Assembly: GCF_000275725.1 (NCBI RefSeq)
Contig: NZ_AJTS01000023.1
Coordinates: 1 to 64,000, forward strand
DNA from: Vreelandella stevensii S18214
Lineage (GTDB): Bacteria; Pseudomonadota; Gammaproteobacteria; Pseudomonadales; Halomonadaceae
DNA: 64,000 nucleotides
Direction: 5' to 3'
In this document: positions 49,980 through 60,008 of the stretch, in pieces
Layout: every line of letters begins with the position of its first letter
How positions within the stretch are numbered: position 1 is the first letter of the stretch
Position numbers and translations under genes: made by a program
Notes under the pieces: model-generated
Database searches by the model: none
Told to the model about the DNA's origin: nothing
What the model saw: the letters and a program-made list of their open reading frames with translations, nothing else

Positions 49980-52900
49980 ATGACCTCTTTTTCTCTGCTC
50001 GAACCGCCTCAGCCGCAAGGGATACGCGATACGCTCTACCTGAAAGCGCCGCCGGGCAGCGCCACCGCGCTGGCACTGGCCCAGGTAGCCACCAAAGCCC
50101 CGTTACTGGTGATCACCCCCAATACTGCCAGCGCTCAACGCCTGGAGCAGGACCTGGCTTTTTACAGCAGCGTGCCGGTCCTGCCGCTCCCCGACTGGGA
50201 AACGCTGCCTTACGACAGTTTTTCACCGCACCAGGATATTATCTCCGCCCGCCTGCGCACGCTGAGGCAGCTACAGGACGGCGCGCGCGGCATCGTGCTG
50301 GTTCCCATCAATACACTGATGCAGCGTCTGCCACCGGTGTCCTACATTGCAGGCCGCGTCATGACCTTGCAGTCCGGCGCCAGGCTCGACCGGGAGAGCT
50401 TCCGCGAATCGCTTTCACGGGCGGGCTATCGCGCGGTGGAAACGGTCTACGAGCCGGGCGAATACGCCATGCGCGGGGCCATCATCGACCTGTTCGCCAT
50501 GGGCATGGACGAGCCGATTCGTATCGACCTGTTCGATGACGAGATCGACACCCTGCGCCACTTCGACCCGGGCAGCCAGCGCTCTACCGGCAAAATCGAC
50601 GGCATCGAACTGCTGCCCGCCCACGAGTACTCGCTGAGCCGCAGCGCCATTGCCTGCTTCCGCGAGCAGTTCGAGACCCTGTTCGACGTCGACCCGCGCC
50701 AGTGCCCACTCTACAACGACGCCCTGAAGGCCATTCCTTCACCGGGACTGGAGCAGTACCTGCCGCTGTTCTTCGACGAAACCGCCTCGCTGTTCGACCA
50801 CGTGACAGACGACACTCGGATCGCCCTGCTGCCGGGCGTCTTCGCTGCCGCCGAACAGCACTGGCAGGCCATCGAAGCGCGCTACGTCAATCTGGGCGTC
50901 GACCCGACACGCCCCCTACTGCCGCCCCATCGTGCGTTCTTTCCGGTCAGCGACGTGTTTGCCGCCATCAAGGCACGGCCCAGAGTGGAGTTCACCGAGG
51001 ACGAGCAGCAGCGCCATGCGCTGGCACCCCAGGCCCGTGCCCTGCCCTCGCTGGCCATCAATGCGCGAGCCAAACAGCCGCTGGCCGAGCTGGCAAGCTT
51101 CATGGCGGCGCAACCCGGTACGCGCCTGCTGTTCGTGGCGGAATCTCGTGGTCGCCGAGAAGCACTGGAGGAAGTGCTGGCGCCGCTCAAGCTCTCGCTA
51201 CCCCACGTGGAGAACTTCCACGCCTTCCTGAAAGGTGACCAGCCGCTGGCCATCACCGAAAGCCTGGTGGCCAGCGGCCTGTGGCTGGAAACGCCCGACC
51301 TGGCGGTGATCAGCGAAACCGAGCTGTTCGGCGACGTAGTACGACAGAGCCGCCGCCGCGAGAAAGCCACCGATGACAACGAACCGGCCGTGCGTCATCT
51401 GTCGGAACTCCGCGAGGGGGCGCCGGTGGTCCACCAGGCCCACGGGGTGGGCCGCTATCTGGGCCTGGAAACCCTGGAAGCCGGGGGCCAGGCCAACGAG
51501 TTTCTGGCGCTCTCCTATGCCGATGGCGCCAAGCTGTACGTGCCGGTGGACAGCCTGCACCTGATTTCTCGCTATAGCGGTGCCGACGACGAGCTGGCAC
51601 CGCTGCACAAACTGGGCTCCGACCAATGGGAGAAGGCCCGCCGCAAGGCCGCCGAGAAGATTCGCGATACCGCCGCCGAACTGCTCGACATTTACGCCCG
51701 GCGCGAGGCCCAGCAAGGGGTGGTCTACGAAGCCCCCGGCGAGGAGTACGCGCGCTTCGCGGCCAGCTTCCCCTTCGAGGAGACTCCCGACCAACAGGCC
51801 GCCATCGAAGCGGTGATCAGCGACATGGTATCGCCCCAGCCCATGGACCGCGTGGTGTGCGGCGACGTGGGCTTCGGCAAGACCGAAGTCGCCATGCGCG
51901 CAGCGTTCCTGGCCGTTCAGTCGGGCAGGCAGGTGGTGGTCCTGGTGCCCACTACCCTGCTGGCACGCCAGCATTTCGAAAACTTTCGTGACCGCTTTGC
52001 CGACACCGCGGTGAACATCAGCCTGATCTCGCGCTTTACCGGCGGCAAAGAGATGACGCAGACACTGGAAAGTATCAAGAGCGGGCAGGCCGATATCGTC
52101 ATCGGCACCCACAAACTGCTGTCCAAGAGCGTCGAGCTGCCCAAAATGGGGCTACTGATCATCGATGAGGAGCACCGTTTTGGCGTCGCCCAGAAGGAGA
52201 AGCTCAAGACCCTGCGGGCCGAGATCGACATTCTCACGCTGACCGCCACGCCCATCCCGAGAACGCTGAACATGGCGATGAGCGGCATTCGCGACCTCTC
52301 CATCATCGCGACGCCACCCGCCCGGCGCCTATCGGTCAAAACCTTCGTCCAGCAGCGCGACGACAGCGTGATCAAGGAGGCCCTGCTGCGGGAAATTCTG
52401 CGCGGCGGCCAAGTCTACTTCCTGCACAACGAAGTCAAGACCATCGAAAACGCCGCCGAACAGATTCGCGAGCTGGTGCCGGAAGCGCGAGTGGCGGTGG
52501 CCCACGGCCAGCTGCCAGAGCGTAGCCTGGAACGCGTGATGTCCGACTTTTATCATCGGCGCTTCAACGTGCTGGTGTGTTCGACCATCATCGAAACCGG
52601 CATCGACGTGCCGAGCGCCAACACCATTCTGATCGAGCGTGCCGACAAGTTCGGCATGGCCCAGCTGCACCAGCTGCGGGGGCGCGTGGGCCGCAGCCAC
52701 CACCAGGCCTACGCCTATCTGCTCACGCCTTCGCCGAAGGCAATGACCCGGGATGCCGTCAAACGCCTGGAAGCCATCAGCGCCTCCGACGACCTGGGCG
52801 CGGGCTTTACCCTGGCCAGCCACGACATGGAAATTCGCGGTGCCGGGGAGCTGCTGGGCGACGAGCAGAGCGGCCAGATGGAAACCATCGGCTACTCACT

Positions 52901-53429
52901 CTATATGGAGATGCTCGACCGCGCCGTGAAGGCCATTCGGGCAGGCAAGACGCCCAACATCGACGCCCCCTTCAACACCGGCGTGGAAATCAGCCTCAAC
53001 TTACCCGCGCTGATCCCCGACGACTATCTGCACGACGTGCAGCAGCGCCTGGTGATGTACAAGCGTATTGCCAATACCCAATCGGATGGTGAACTCAAAG
53101 AGCTGCAGGTGGAGCTGATCGACCGTTTCGGCCTACTGCCCCAGCCGTTGAAGAACCTGATTCGCCAGACGCGGCTGCGCCAGCGCGCCGAACAGCTCGG
53201 CATTGCTCGCATCGAGGCCGGTGAATCCCGGGGTCGAGTGCTGTTCGACGGCTCTACCCAGGTCGACCCATTGACCCTGGTGACGCTGATCCAGACCTCC
53301 CCGCAGCACTACCGCCTGGACGGCTCCGATACCTTACGATTTGAATTTACGATGGAAACCGCCGAACAACGCTTTGAGAAGGTTGAAACACTGTTAAACA
53401 CCCTTAATCAAAAAGTAGCGAAGGCGTGA
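49980..53429 (+). CDS. mfd: Transcription-repair coupling factor Mfd
   Basis: The protein has 1149 residues from ATG 49980, matching E. coli (1148); the frame is open about 114 nt further upstream without support. An N-terminal UvrB-like homology region and a RNA-polymerase-interacting domain (HGVGRYLGLE on) are followed by a RecG-like helicase with GDVGFGKTEVA (Walker A), DEEHRFG (Walker B) and TATPIPRTL, then the C-terminal UvrA-binding-region domain. It removes stalled RNA polymerase and recruits UvrA. Confidence 0.98.
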   Translation: MTSFSLLEPPQPQGIRDTLYLKAPPGSATALALAQVATKAPLLVITPNTASAQRLEQDLAFYSSVPVLPLPDWETLPYDSFSPHQDIISARLRTLRQLQDGARGIVLVPINTLMQRLPPVSYIAGRVMTLQSGARLDRESFRESLSRAGYRAVETVYEPGEYAMRGAIIDLFAMGMDEPIRIDLFDDEIDTLRHFDPGSQRSTGKIDGIELLPAHEYSLSRSAIACFREQFETLFDVDPRQCPLYNDALKAIPSPGLEQYLPLFFDETASLFDHVTDDTRIALLPGVFAAAEQHWQAIEARYVNLGVDPTRPLLPPHRAFFPVSDVFAAIKARPRVEFTEDEQQRHALAPQARALPSLAINARAKQPLAELASFMAAQPGTRLLFVAESRGRREALEEVLAPLKLSLPHVENFHAFLKGDQPLAITESLVASGLWLETPDLAVISETELFGDVVRQSRRREKATDDNEPAVRHLSELREGAPVVHQAHGVGRYLGLETLEAGGQANEFLALSYADGAKLYVPVDSLHLISRYSGADDELAPLHKLGSDQWEKARRKAAEKIRDTAAELLDIYARREAQQGVVYEAPGEEYARFAASFPFEETPDQQAAIEAVISDMVSPQPMDRVVCGDVGFGKTEVAMRAAFLAVQSGRQVVVLVPTTLLARQHFENFRDRFADTAVNISLISRFTGGKEMTQTLESIKSGQADIVIGTHKLLSKSVELPKMGLLIIDEEHRFGVAQKEKLKTLRAEIDILTLTATPIPRTLNMAMSGIRDLSIIATPPARRLSVKTFVQQRDDSVIKEALLREILRGGQVYFLHNEVKTIENAAEQIRELVPEARVAVAHGQLPERSLERVMSDFYHRRFNVLVCSTIIETGIDVPSANTILIERADKFGMAQLHQLRGRVGRSHHQAYAYLLTPSPKAMTRDAVKRLEAISASDDLGAGFTLASHDMEIRGAGELLGDEQSGQMETIGYSLYMEMLDRAVKAIRAGKTPNIDAPFNTGVEISLNLPALIPDDYLHDVQQRLVMYKRIANTQSDGELKELQVELIDRFGLLPQPLKNLIRQTRLRQRAEQLGIARIEAGESRGRVLFDGSTQVDPLTLVTLIQTSPQHYRLDGSDTLRFEFTMETAEQRFEKVETLLNTLNQKVAKA

Positions 53430-53526
53430 ACCTTGGGGCAAACTTGTCATTAAGCAGACAACCCTGCCAACGCATGGCCAACCACCGCCAGGCGTCTCTG
53501 CAGTGCATACTTGATTAGGAACGACC

Positions 53527-54648
53527 ATGAAGACTCGCAAGATCATCAACCGTTGGGGCCCCACCAGTCTGGCGGTCCTGCTGGCCGCCAGCTTGACCGG
53601 CCCTGCTTATGCCCAGCCTGCTTCAGAGCAGGCTGCGGTCAGCAGTGAAGCCACTGCCGGTGCCGAACAGGTCGCCGAGGCACGCCAGGAACTGCCACGC
53701 GGGCATTTTCGCCTGCCCGAGCAGGGTGACATCATCGGTGAGTACTACACGGTAACGGTGGACAACCCCGAAGACACCCTGATCGACATCGCTCGTCGCC
53801 ACAACATCGGCTACGAAGAGATCCGTATGGCGAACCCTGGCGTCAGCATGTGGGTACCCGGCGAAGGCACGGAAATCGTCATTCCCGCCCAGTACATCCT
53901 GCCCCCCGCGCCGCGTGAAGGAGTGGTGGTGAACCTGTCGGAACTGCGCCTGTACTACTATCCGGCCAACAACCCCGGCATCGTAGAGACCTACCCGGTC
54001 AGCGTCGGTCGTGACGGTTTCGCCACCCCGGTCGGCATTACCCGCACCACCGTCAAGGTCAAGGACCCCGCCTGGGCACCACCCGCCTCCATGCGCCGCG
54101 AAGCCGCCGCCCGTGGCGAGCCCGCCCCGGCCATCGTGCCGCCTGGCCCTGATAACCCGCTGGGTCGCCACGCCATCCTGCTGGCCATGCCGAGCTACCT
54201 GATCCACGGCACCAATCGCCCTGACGGCGTCGGCATGCGTGCCAGCCGTGGCTGCATTCGCATGTACCCGGAAGATATCGAGTCGCTCTACGAGCGTCTG
54301 CCCAGCGGCACTCAGGTCAACCTGATGGATGCTCCCTTCAAGGCAGGCTGGGGGGCTGACGGCACGCTGTTCGTGCAGTCGTACCCACAGCTGGAGGAGA
54401 ACGTCGAAGGCTCAGAGCCCCTGCGCGAGGCCATGGAGCGTTTGAACGCCCTGGTGGAAGACCAGGTGGATATCGACGAAGCCCAGATCCAGCGTGCCAT
54501 CGCCGAGCCTGACGGTCGCTTCGTTGCGCTCTACGGCCCGCAAGCCGCCGCTGAAGAGCCACAGCCCGAAGCCCAGCAGCCTCAGCTGGAAGGCATTCTG
54601 GGGGATATCGAACTGTCTACCGTGGTTCGCATCGAAGGCGACGCTTAA
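53527..54648 (+). CDS. L,D-transpeptidase (YkuD, ErfK/YbiS type) with LysM
   Basis: The protein has 373 residues, with a signal peptide ending near AYA29. A LysM-like domain (YYTVTVDNPEDTLIDIARRHNIGYEEIRMANPG) precedes the YkuD catalytic domain with H227 and C243 in HGTN...SRGCIRM. Family members ErfK, YbiS and YcfS attach Braun lipoprotein to peptidoglycan. The next gene encodes an Lpp-like protein, so it is a likely anchor enzyme. AGGA precedes ATG 53527. A polar Glu/Gln tail follows. Confidence 0.92.
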   Translation: MKTRKIINRWGPTSLAVLLAASLTGPAYAQPASEQAAVSSEATAGAEQVAEARQELPRGHFRLPEQGDIIGEYYTVTVDNPEDTLIDIARRHNIGYEEIRMANPGVSMWVPGEGTEIVIPAQYILPPAPREGVVVNLSELRLYYYPANNPGIVETYPVSVGRDGFATPVGITRTTVKVKDPAWAPPASMRREAAARGEPAPAIVPPGPDNPLGRHAILLAMPSYLIHGTNRPDGVGMRASRGCIRMYPEDIESLYERLPSGTQVNLMDAPFKAGWGADGTLFVQSYPQLEENVEGSEPLREAMERLNALVEDQVDIDEAQIQRAIAEPDGRFVALYGPQAAAEEPQPEAQQPQLEGILGDIELSTVVRIEGDA

Positions 54649-54694
54649 CGCCTCACGGGCCGTCTCTGACGGCCCAGCCCTCTGCTGATCACGC

Positions 54695-54725
54695 AAAAAA
54701 ACCCCGCCAGATGGCGGGGTTTTTT
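54695..54725. terminator. Bidirectional terminator between Ldt and Lpp genes
   Basis: AACCCCGCC (54700-54708) and GGCGGGGTT (54713-54721) form a perfect 9-bp stem with an AGAT loop, flanked by A residues on the left and T residues on the right. It can end both convergent transcripts. Confidence 0.95.
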
Positions 54726-54778
54726 CACATCCAACAGCAGCCGTTGGGTTCTTGACGAACCTGACGGCCCAGGCAGAA

Positions 54779-55042
54779 TTACTTCTGCATGGAACGCTGG
54801 AACATGCGGTTCATTTCTTCACGGTTCTGCTCAGACATCTGCAGGGCAGCTTGCGCGTCGCGCTGAGCCTGGTTTGCAGTGTTCAGAGCCTGTGAAGCCA
54901 TGCTGCGAGCTTCTGCAGCGTCAGCCTGTGCAGATTCAGCAGTCATGCGAACTTCTTCCAGAGCGCTGGTAGAAGCACAGCCAGCCAGGATTGCCAGAGA
55001 AGCGGCAGCGGCGGTCATTTTCAGAGCAGTCTTAAGAGTCAT
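54779..55042 (-). CDS. Lpp/OprI-like outer-membrane lipoprotein
   Basis: The protein has 87 residues, with a lipobox ILAGC giving C22. The mature 66 residues form an Ala-rich heptad helix (AQADAAEARSMASQALNTANQAQ) as in Lpp and OprI. It ends in MQK, so Lys87 could be joined to peptidoglycan as in Braun lipoprotein. A strong AAGGAGAA precedes ATG 55042. It is convergent with a YkuD transpeptidase gene. Confidence 0.93.
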   Translation of the reverse strand: MTLKTALKMTAAAASLAILAGCASTSALEEVRMTAESAQADAAEARSMASQALNTANQAQRDAQAALQMSEQNREEMNRMFQRSMQK

Positions 55043-55090
55043 GATGTTCTCCTTGAGTCTTCCTTGGGTACTACGTTTAAGGGTATGACA

Positions 55091-55140
55091 AAAAATAAAG
55101 CTAAATTATTAGCTTAGATTTGTCTACCTGCGATGCAGGT
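55091..55140 (-). promoter_or_regulatory. Two small hairpins upstream of the lipoprotein gene
   Basis: AAGCTAA/TTAGCTT (55098-55115), followed on the minus strand by TTATTTTTTG, resembles an AT-rich intrinsic terminator. ACCTGC-GAT-GCAGGT (55126-55140) is a second perfect stem. They may end the upstream transpeptidase transcript or form the lipoprotein mRNA leader. No clear promoter hexamers were identified. Confidence 0.4.
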
Positions 55141-55267
55141 TCTTTTCACCGACTTGTACCAGGGTTACCCGTAGGGTACGCAAGTCAAACGCTGTTTTAT
55201 AATAGACCACAGCGGTTGTCTATAGTCGCGTGTCCAAAAACCTGGAACTTCCTTCAACAACATAAGC

Positions 55268-55900
55268 CTAGCGGATCACCACGCGTGTGCCAACTCCTAC
55301 TAGCTCGGCAACCCGCTCGATTTGCTCATTGGTCACTGCCACACACCCTTGGGTCCAGTGGAAGTTGCCATGGATATCGGGGTCTCCTCGGCCAATGCCG
55401 TGAATCCCAATGGCTCCCCCCAGCGCGGTATCCTGCGGTGGGGAGCCGTAACGGCGATAGTGGTCGAAATAGGCCTCGTAGTCCGCCTGGGAGTAGATGC
55501 CTTTTTCGAGCGCCATGCGCGCGTGAGGTGGCGTAGGATAATCGATACCAATGAAGATATGCCACTGGCTTTCGAAATTAAATCGATTAATTCTAAACTC
55601 ACCCAGCGGCGTCACGTTACCGCCGCGTATACGGTGGGTCCTGGCGCCGCCACGGCCGAGCGATACCGGCGCAAATCGCTCTACCAGGGCATGGCCGCGA
55701 AACACGCTAAGCGTCGCTTCCTTGTCGTCTACCAGCACCCACACCTCGTTGCTGTGACGGGGCACGTCTGCTCTGGCCAGCAAGGTGGCGACCAGATCGG
55801 TAGGCTCGTAATCAGGCAGGGCACTGGTAGCCGCTGCACTGGCCACTACAGGCCAGCCCAGTGCCAGCGCCAAAAATCGGCGACGGTTTACAGGCATCAT
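55268..55900 (-). CDS. Second L,D-transpeptidase-fold protein (YafK/YkuD type)
   Basis: The protein has 210 residues. An N-terminal NRRRFLALALG looks like a short Tat- or Sec-type signal. The YkuD motif is GIHGIGRGDPDIHGNFHWTQGCVAVTN with H167 and C186. The compact domain without LysM resembles the DpaA/YafK group; E. coli DpaA removes Lpp from peptidoglycan, so a release role is possible. It reads toward the lipoprotein gene. Confidence 0.82.
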   Translation of the reverse strand: MMPVNRRRFLALALGWPVVASAAATSALPDYEPTDLVATLLARADVPRHSNEVWVLVDDKEATLSVFRGHALVERFAPVSLGRGGARTHRIRGGNVTPLGEFRINRFNFESQWHIFIGIDYPTPPHARMALEKGIYSQADYEAYFDHYRRYGSPPQDTALGGAIGIHGIGRGDPDIHGNFHWTQGCVAVTNEQIERVAELVGVGTRVVIR

Positions 55901-56073
55901 TGTTGCTCTCGAAAATGGGTCAGCGCGAAAGGCAAGGCACGGCTGGCCAATAACGCATGGATGGGTACTGTTATACCCTATTCATGCGGCTTTTGTCAGC
56001 GTATCGACTCTTCAATAAACGCCCAAAATGCCTGCTATCTCAACCGCCAACTGTGCTTCAACGTAACACCCTG

Positions 56074-56538
56074 TCAGACGCCTTCCAGCTCCTGCAGGCT
56101 GGCCACCAGCTTGCGCGCTTCGGCGGCATGCCCTTGGGCCAGGGTCGTGAAGAACGTCTCTTCTGGCGCCACCTTGGCCCGCGATGCACGATGTTCATAG
56201 AGACGCTGAAGCTGATGATGTGACTCCACCGCCGTGGCGGTCAGCTCGTCCAGCGATCCGGCCACGTCCTGCTCGGCCAGCGCCTCCAGCAGCGGAGGCT
56301 GAGGGAAGTCACCCGATTCGTCGAACCATAGCTCCAGCACTTCACGCTGATCCGACCCATCATGAAACAGCGCTTCGAGCCCAGACTTCATGGTCAACTC
56401 GCTGCTGGCGAGGTAGTTGAGCGCCATGGCAAGACGCTCGTGCTCGGCGGCATCGGCCGCGGCACTGTACTGGCGCGCCATGCGCGCGTGGTAACCGGCG
56501 GCCCACTCCATGAGATCCTTCACCTGGTTGTATCGCAT
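56074..56538 (-). CDS. Conserved helical hypothetical protein downstream of topA cluster
   Basis: The protein has 154 residues from ATG 56538 (GGAGG 5 nt upstream; ATG 56568 is less supported). It is almost wholly helical and Glu/Ala/His-rich (RYNQVKDLMEWAAGYHARMARQY; ESHHQLQRLYEHRA), with no signal or membrane span. A ferritin-like bundle is imaginable but unproven. It is 60 bp after the DUF6586-like gene and may be co-transcribed with topA. Confidence 0.65.
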   Translation of the reverse strand: MRYNQVKDLMEWAAGYHARMARQYSAAADAAEHERLAMALNYLASSELTMKSGLEALFHDGSDQREVLELWFDESGDFPQPPLLEALAEQDVAGSLDELTATAVESHHQLQRLYEHRASRAKVAPEETFFTTLAQGHAAEARKLVASLQELEGV

Positions 56539-56598
56539 CCTTGCCTCCTGTTGAGTAACGTACTCCATAGCATGGTCATGATCGGCAATTTTTCAAGC

Positions 56599-57060
56599 CT
56601 ACCACTCGACGCTGGTCTCCCTGAGCATGGCGATTTCACGCTTCGCCGCTTGCAAATGCTCCAGCAACTGCTCACCCAGCGACGCCTGGGCGCCCACCGC
56701 AATCATGGCCGGGTTATGCACCTGACGACGGGCTGCGCCCTCGTCGCCATGCAGTTTTTCGAGCTGACCAACCAGCCATGCCAGCCAGCTATCCGGGCGC
56801 TGCAGCTCGTCGCGCAAGCGCTGCAGCTCGGCCAGCGCTGGGCCGTCGCTGGCCAGCAGGCGCTGCCAGTCATGGCCTGGCAGACGAGCGTGCTCGGTGA
56901 CCTCTTTCAGCAGCGACGCCAGCGCCAGCTCGAACAGCGCCAGCGCGCCCTCCTCCAGCGCCATCTGACGGGCGGGGGCATGCTCATCGTCGCCCACCGG
57001 AAGCCCAATCATCAGTTCGGCTTGATAAAGGAGCTGGTTAGTACGCGAACGGGCACTCAC
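56599..57060 (-). CDS. DUF6586-like protein translationally coupled to topA
   Basis: The protein has 153 residues starting at GTG 57060, whose GTGA overlaps the topA stop. [17 protein letters not shown] at the start matches the small protein that follows topA in Pseudomonas (PA3010-like, which I recall as DUF6586). It is helical; function unknown. Confidence 0.7.
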   Translation of the reverse strand: MSARSRTNQLLYQAELMIGLPVGDDEHAPARQMALEEGALALFELALASLLKEVTEHARLPGHDWQRLLASDGPALAELQRLRDELQRPDSWLAWLVGQLEKLHGDEGAARRQVHNPAMIAVGAQASLGEQLLEHLQAAKREIAMLRETSVEW

Positions 57061-59684
57061 TTGCGCTTGTCCTCCACGTGCCATTTACCGCCTTCGTAGG
57101 TGGCTTTCCAGCCCGTGGCCTTGCCCTCTTCGTCGGTCATCACGTACTGCTCTTTATTCTTGCGCGAATAGCGAATCTGCGCCGGACGGCCATCCGGGTC
57201 TTCGCTGGGCGCCTTGAGCAGGAAGTGGTACTTCTCGGGCAGCTCATCGGCATGGGCCTTCAGCTCTTGCACCAGCGGCGGGCGAGTTTCACGGTTCTTG
57301 GGGAACTTGCTGGCTGCCAGGAACAGGCCACTAGCGCCATCACGCAGCACGTAATGGTCTTCCACCTTCTGACAGGCCAGCTCCGGCATGGGAATCGGGT
57401 CCATCTTGGGCGGTGCCACTTCGCCACTGCGCAGCAGCTTGCGGGTGTTCTTGCACTCGCTGTTGGTACATCCGAAATACTTGCCGAAGCGCCCGGACTT
57501 GAGCTGCATGTCCGAACCACACTTGTCGCATTCGATCAATGGGCCGTCATAGCCCTTGATCTTGAATTTACCGCTCTCGACTTCGTAGCCATCGCAATCC
57601 GGGCTGTTGCCGCAGATATGCAGCTTGCGGGTTTCGTCGATCAGGTAGTTGTCCATGGCCGTGCCACACTTCGGGCAGCGGCGCTTGGCGCGTAGCGCAT
57701 CGGTTTCTGCCTCTTCACCGGCATCTTCAGCCACGGCTTCTTCACCGGGAATGAGATCGATGGTGGTCTTGCAACGCTCCTTGGGCGGCAGGTTGTAGCC
57801 ACTGCACCCCAGGAACACACCAGTGGAAGCGGTTCGAATCTGCATCTGACGGCCACAGCTGGGGCAGTCGATGTTGGTCGGTACCGGCTGGTTGGGGCGC
57901 ATTCCCTCGTCGCTCTCGGCCTTGGCCAGCTCATGACGAAACTCTTCGTAGAAGGCATCCAGCAGCGCCCGCCAGTTGCGCTCACCCTCGGCGACTTCGT
58001 CCAGGCTGTCTTCCATCCGCGCCGTGAAGGAGTAATCCATCAGGTCCGGGAACGACTCCTTGAGGCGCTCGGTGACGATATCGCCCAGCTTTTCGGCATA
58101 GAAGCGGCGGTTTTCCAGCTTCACATAACCCCGATCCTGAATCGTGGAGATGATCGAGGCATAGGTAGAAGGTCGCCCGATGCCCTGCTTCTCCAGCTCC
58201 TTGACCAGGCTGGCTTCGGTGTAACGCGCAGGCGGCTTGGTGAAGTGCTGCTGAGGGTCGAGCACTTCAAGTCTCATGGGCGTGCCGGTGGGCAGGTCGG
58301 GGAGGGTCTGATCCTCGTTCTTGCCGGTCGGCTTCATCACCCGGGTGTAACCATCGAACTTGAGCACGCGCCCTTTGGCACGCAGTTCGTAGCCATCGAC
58401 TTCGACATTGAGGGTGCTGGAAAGATATTCCGCCGGGGTCATCTGGCACGCCACGAACTGCCGCCAGATCAGCTCATACAGGCGCTCGGCGTCACGCTCC
58501 ATGCCCACCAGATCCGTGGACTTGCGCTCCACGCTGGAGGGGCGAATCGCCTCGTGGGCTTCCTGTGCGCTCTCTTTGCTGCTGTAGCGGTTGGGCGCTT
58601 CGGGCAGGTAGCGCTCCCCATACTCATCACCAATAAACGAACGCACGCTCTCGACCGCATCCTTGGACAAATTGGTCGAGTCGGTACGCATATAAGTGAT
58701 GTAGCCAGCTTCGTAGAGCCGCTGGGCCATGGTCATGGTCTTCTTGACCGAGAACCCTAGCCGCCCGCTGGCAGCCTGCTGCAGCGTCGAGGTAATGAAG
58801 GGAGCGGTAGGCTTGGAGCGTGTCGGTTTGTCTTCGCGAGACGTGATCGACAGTTTGGCTTTGCGCAGCTTGGCAATTCGCTCCAGGGTCTCTTTTTCCG
58901 AGGTGGGGCGGAAGGCCTGACCATCCTGCCGCGCCAAAGCAAAACGCACCAGCTCGCCCTCCGGCGAGACCAGATCCGCATGCACGTCCCAGAACTCTTC
59001 GGGAATGAAGGCGCGAATTTCCCGCTCACGTTCGACGATCAAACGCACGGCCACCGACTGTACACGGCCGGCAGACAGGCCACGGGCAATCTTGGCCCAC
59101 AGCAGCGGCGAGAGCATGAAGCCCACGACCCGGTCGAGGAAACGGCGCGCCTGCTGGGCTTCCACGCGAGGAATGTTCAGTACGCCGGGGGTCTTGAAGG
59201 CATCCTGAATGGCATTCTTGGTGATTTCGTTGAACACCACGCGTTTATAGCGGCTGTCGTCACCACCAATGGTTTCCCGCAGGTGCCAGGCAATGGCCTC
59301 CCCCTCGCGGTCCAAATCCGTGGCGAGGTAGACGGCATCGGCTTTTTCGGCCAGCTTCTTCAGCTCGGCAACGACCTTCTCCTTGCCGGGCAAAATGTCA
59401 TAGTTGGCTGCCCAGCCATTGTCCGGGTCGATGCCCATACGGCGAATCAGCTGGGTGTGGGCCTTGCGCTGCTTGTACTCGGCTTTCTCTTCCGCTGACA
59501 TCTTGCGCGTAGCCGCGGCCTGGCGAGCGCGCTCCTTTGGGTCGGAGGCCACCTTGCCCGAGCCGCTGGTCGGCAGGTCACGGATGTGACCCACGCTCGA
59601 CTTCACGATGAAATCGTTGCCGAGATACTTATTAATCGTCTTCGCTTTCGCAGGCGATTCGACGATGACCAGTGACTTGCCCAT
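57057..59684 (-). CDS. topA: DNA topoisomerase I
   Basis: This type IA enzyme relaxes negative supercoils. The protein has 875 residues. The Toprim domain begins [13 protein letters not shown], and the catalytic Tyr is in [12 protein letters not shown] near residue 320. The C-terminal part has several four-Cys zinc ribbons (CPSCGRQ...C...C; CPKCGTAM...C...C; CDKCGSDM...C...C). ATG 59684 follows AAAGTGGAG. The C-terminal end is basic. Confidence 0.98.
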   Translation of the reverse strand: MGKSLVIVESPAKAKTINKYLGNDFIVKSSVGHIRDLPTSGSGKVASDPKERARQAAATRKMSAEEKAEYKQRKAHTQLIRRMGIDPDNGWAANYDILPGKEKVVAELKKLAEKADAVYLATDLDREGEAIAWHLRETIGGDDSRYKRVVFNEITKNAIQDAFKTPGVLNIPRVEAQQARRFLDRVVGFMLSPLLWAKIARGLSAGRVQSVAVRLIVEREREIRAFIPEEFWDVHADLVSPEGELVRFALARQDGQAFRPTSEKETLERIAKLRKAKLSITSREDKPTRSKPTAPFITSTLQQAASGRLGFSVKKTMTMAQRLYEAGYITYMRTDSTNLSKDAVESVRSFIGDEYGERYLPEAPNRYSSKESAQEAHEAIRPSSVERKSTDLVGMERDAERLYELIWRQFVACQMTPAEYLSSTLNVEVDGYELRAKGRVLKFDGYTRVMKPTGKNEDQTLPDLPTGTPMRLEVLDPQQHFTKPPARYTEASLVKELEKQGIGRPSTYASIISTIQDRGYVKLENRRFYAEKLGDIVTERLKESFPDLMDYSFTARMEDSLDEVAEGERNWRALLDAFYEEFRHELAKAESDEGMRPNQPVPTNIDCPSCGRQMQIRTASTGVFLGCSGYNLPPKERCKTTIDLIPGEEAVAEDAGEEAETDALRAKRRCPKCGTAMDNYLIDETRKLHICGNSPDCDGYEVESGKFKIKGYDGPLIECDKCGSDMQLKSGRFGKYFGCTNSECKNTRKLLRSGEVAPPKMDPIPMPELACQKVEDHYVLRDGASGLFLAASKFPKNRETRPPLVQELKAHADELPEKYHFLLKAPSEDPDGRPAQIRYSRKNKEQYVMTDEEGKATGWKATYEGGKWHVEDKRK

Positions 59685-60008
59685 AGTGCTCCACTTTCCT
59701 GATGCCGAGGCGTGATCGCCACGGCGCTAAGTACGTTGTCGCCCCACATTATGCCTTGGCGACCATGAGAAAAATGCGCCTACCCTACCCCAGCCCTTGC
59801 CCAAGCGCTAGTAGCAACCTGCATCAGGCTGCACCCCATGGCGAGGCACATCCCGCTCGGGAAGGTGTCGGTATGACGCCTAGCGTTTTTTTATATCGAG
59901 TAGCTAGACACTAGACTGCCGCTTGACACTCGGCAACCCAAAGCCACACCCACTAACCAATCGCCCCCGCTAAAAAGCGGGGGCGTGATCGGCGGTAGCG
60001 CGAGGCGG
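59685..60008. other. topA upstream region with a GC-rich hairpin
   Basis: This interval holds no gene. CGCCCCCGCT (59962-59971) and AGCGGGGGCG (59976-59985) form a perfect 10-bp stem with an AAAA loop, 24 nt after the DUF3141 stop. It lacks a T-run but probably ends that transcript. The topA promoter should lie in 59685-59900, but no convincing hexamer pair was found. Confidence 0.55.
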
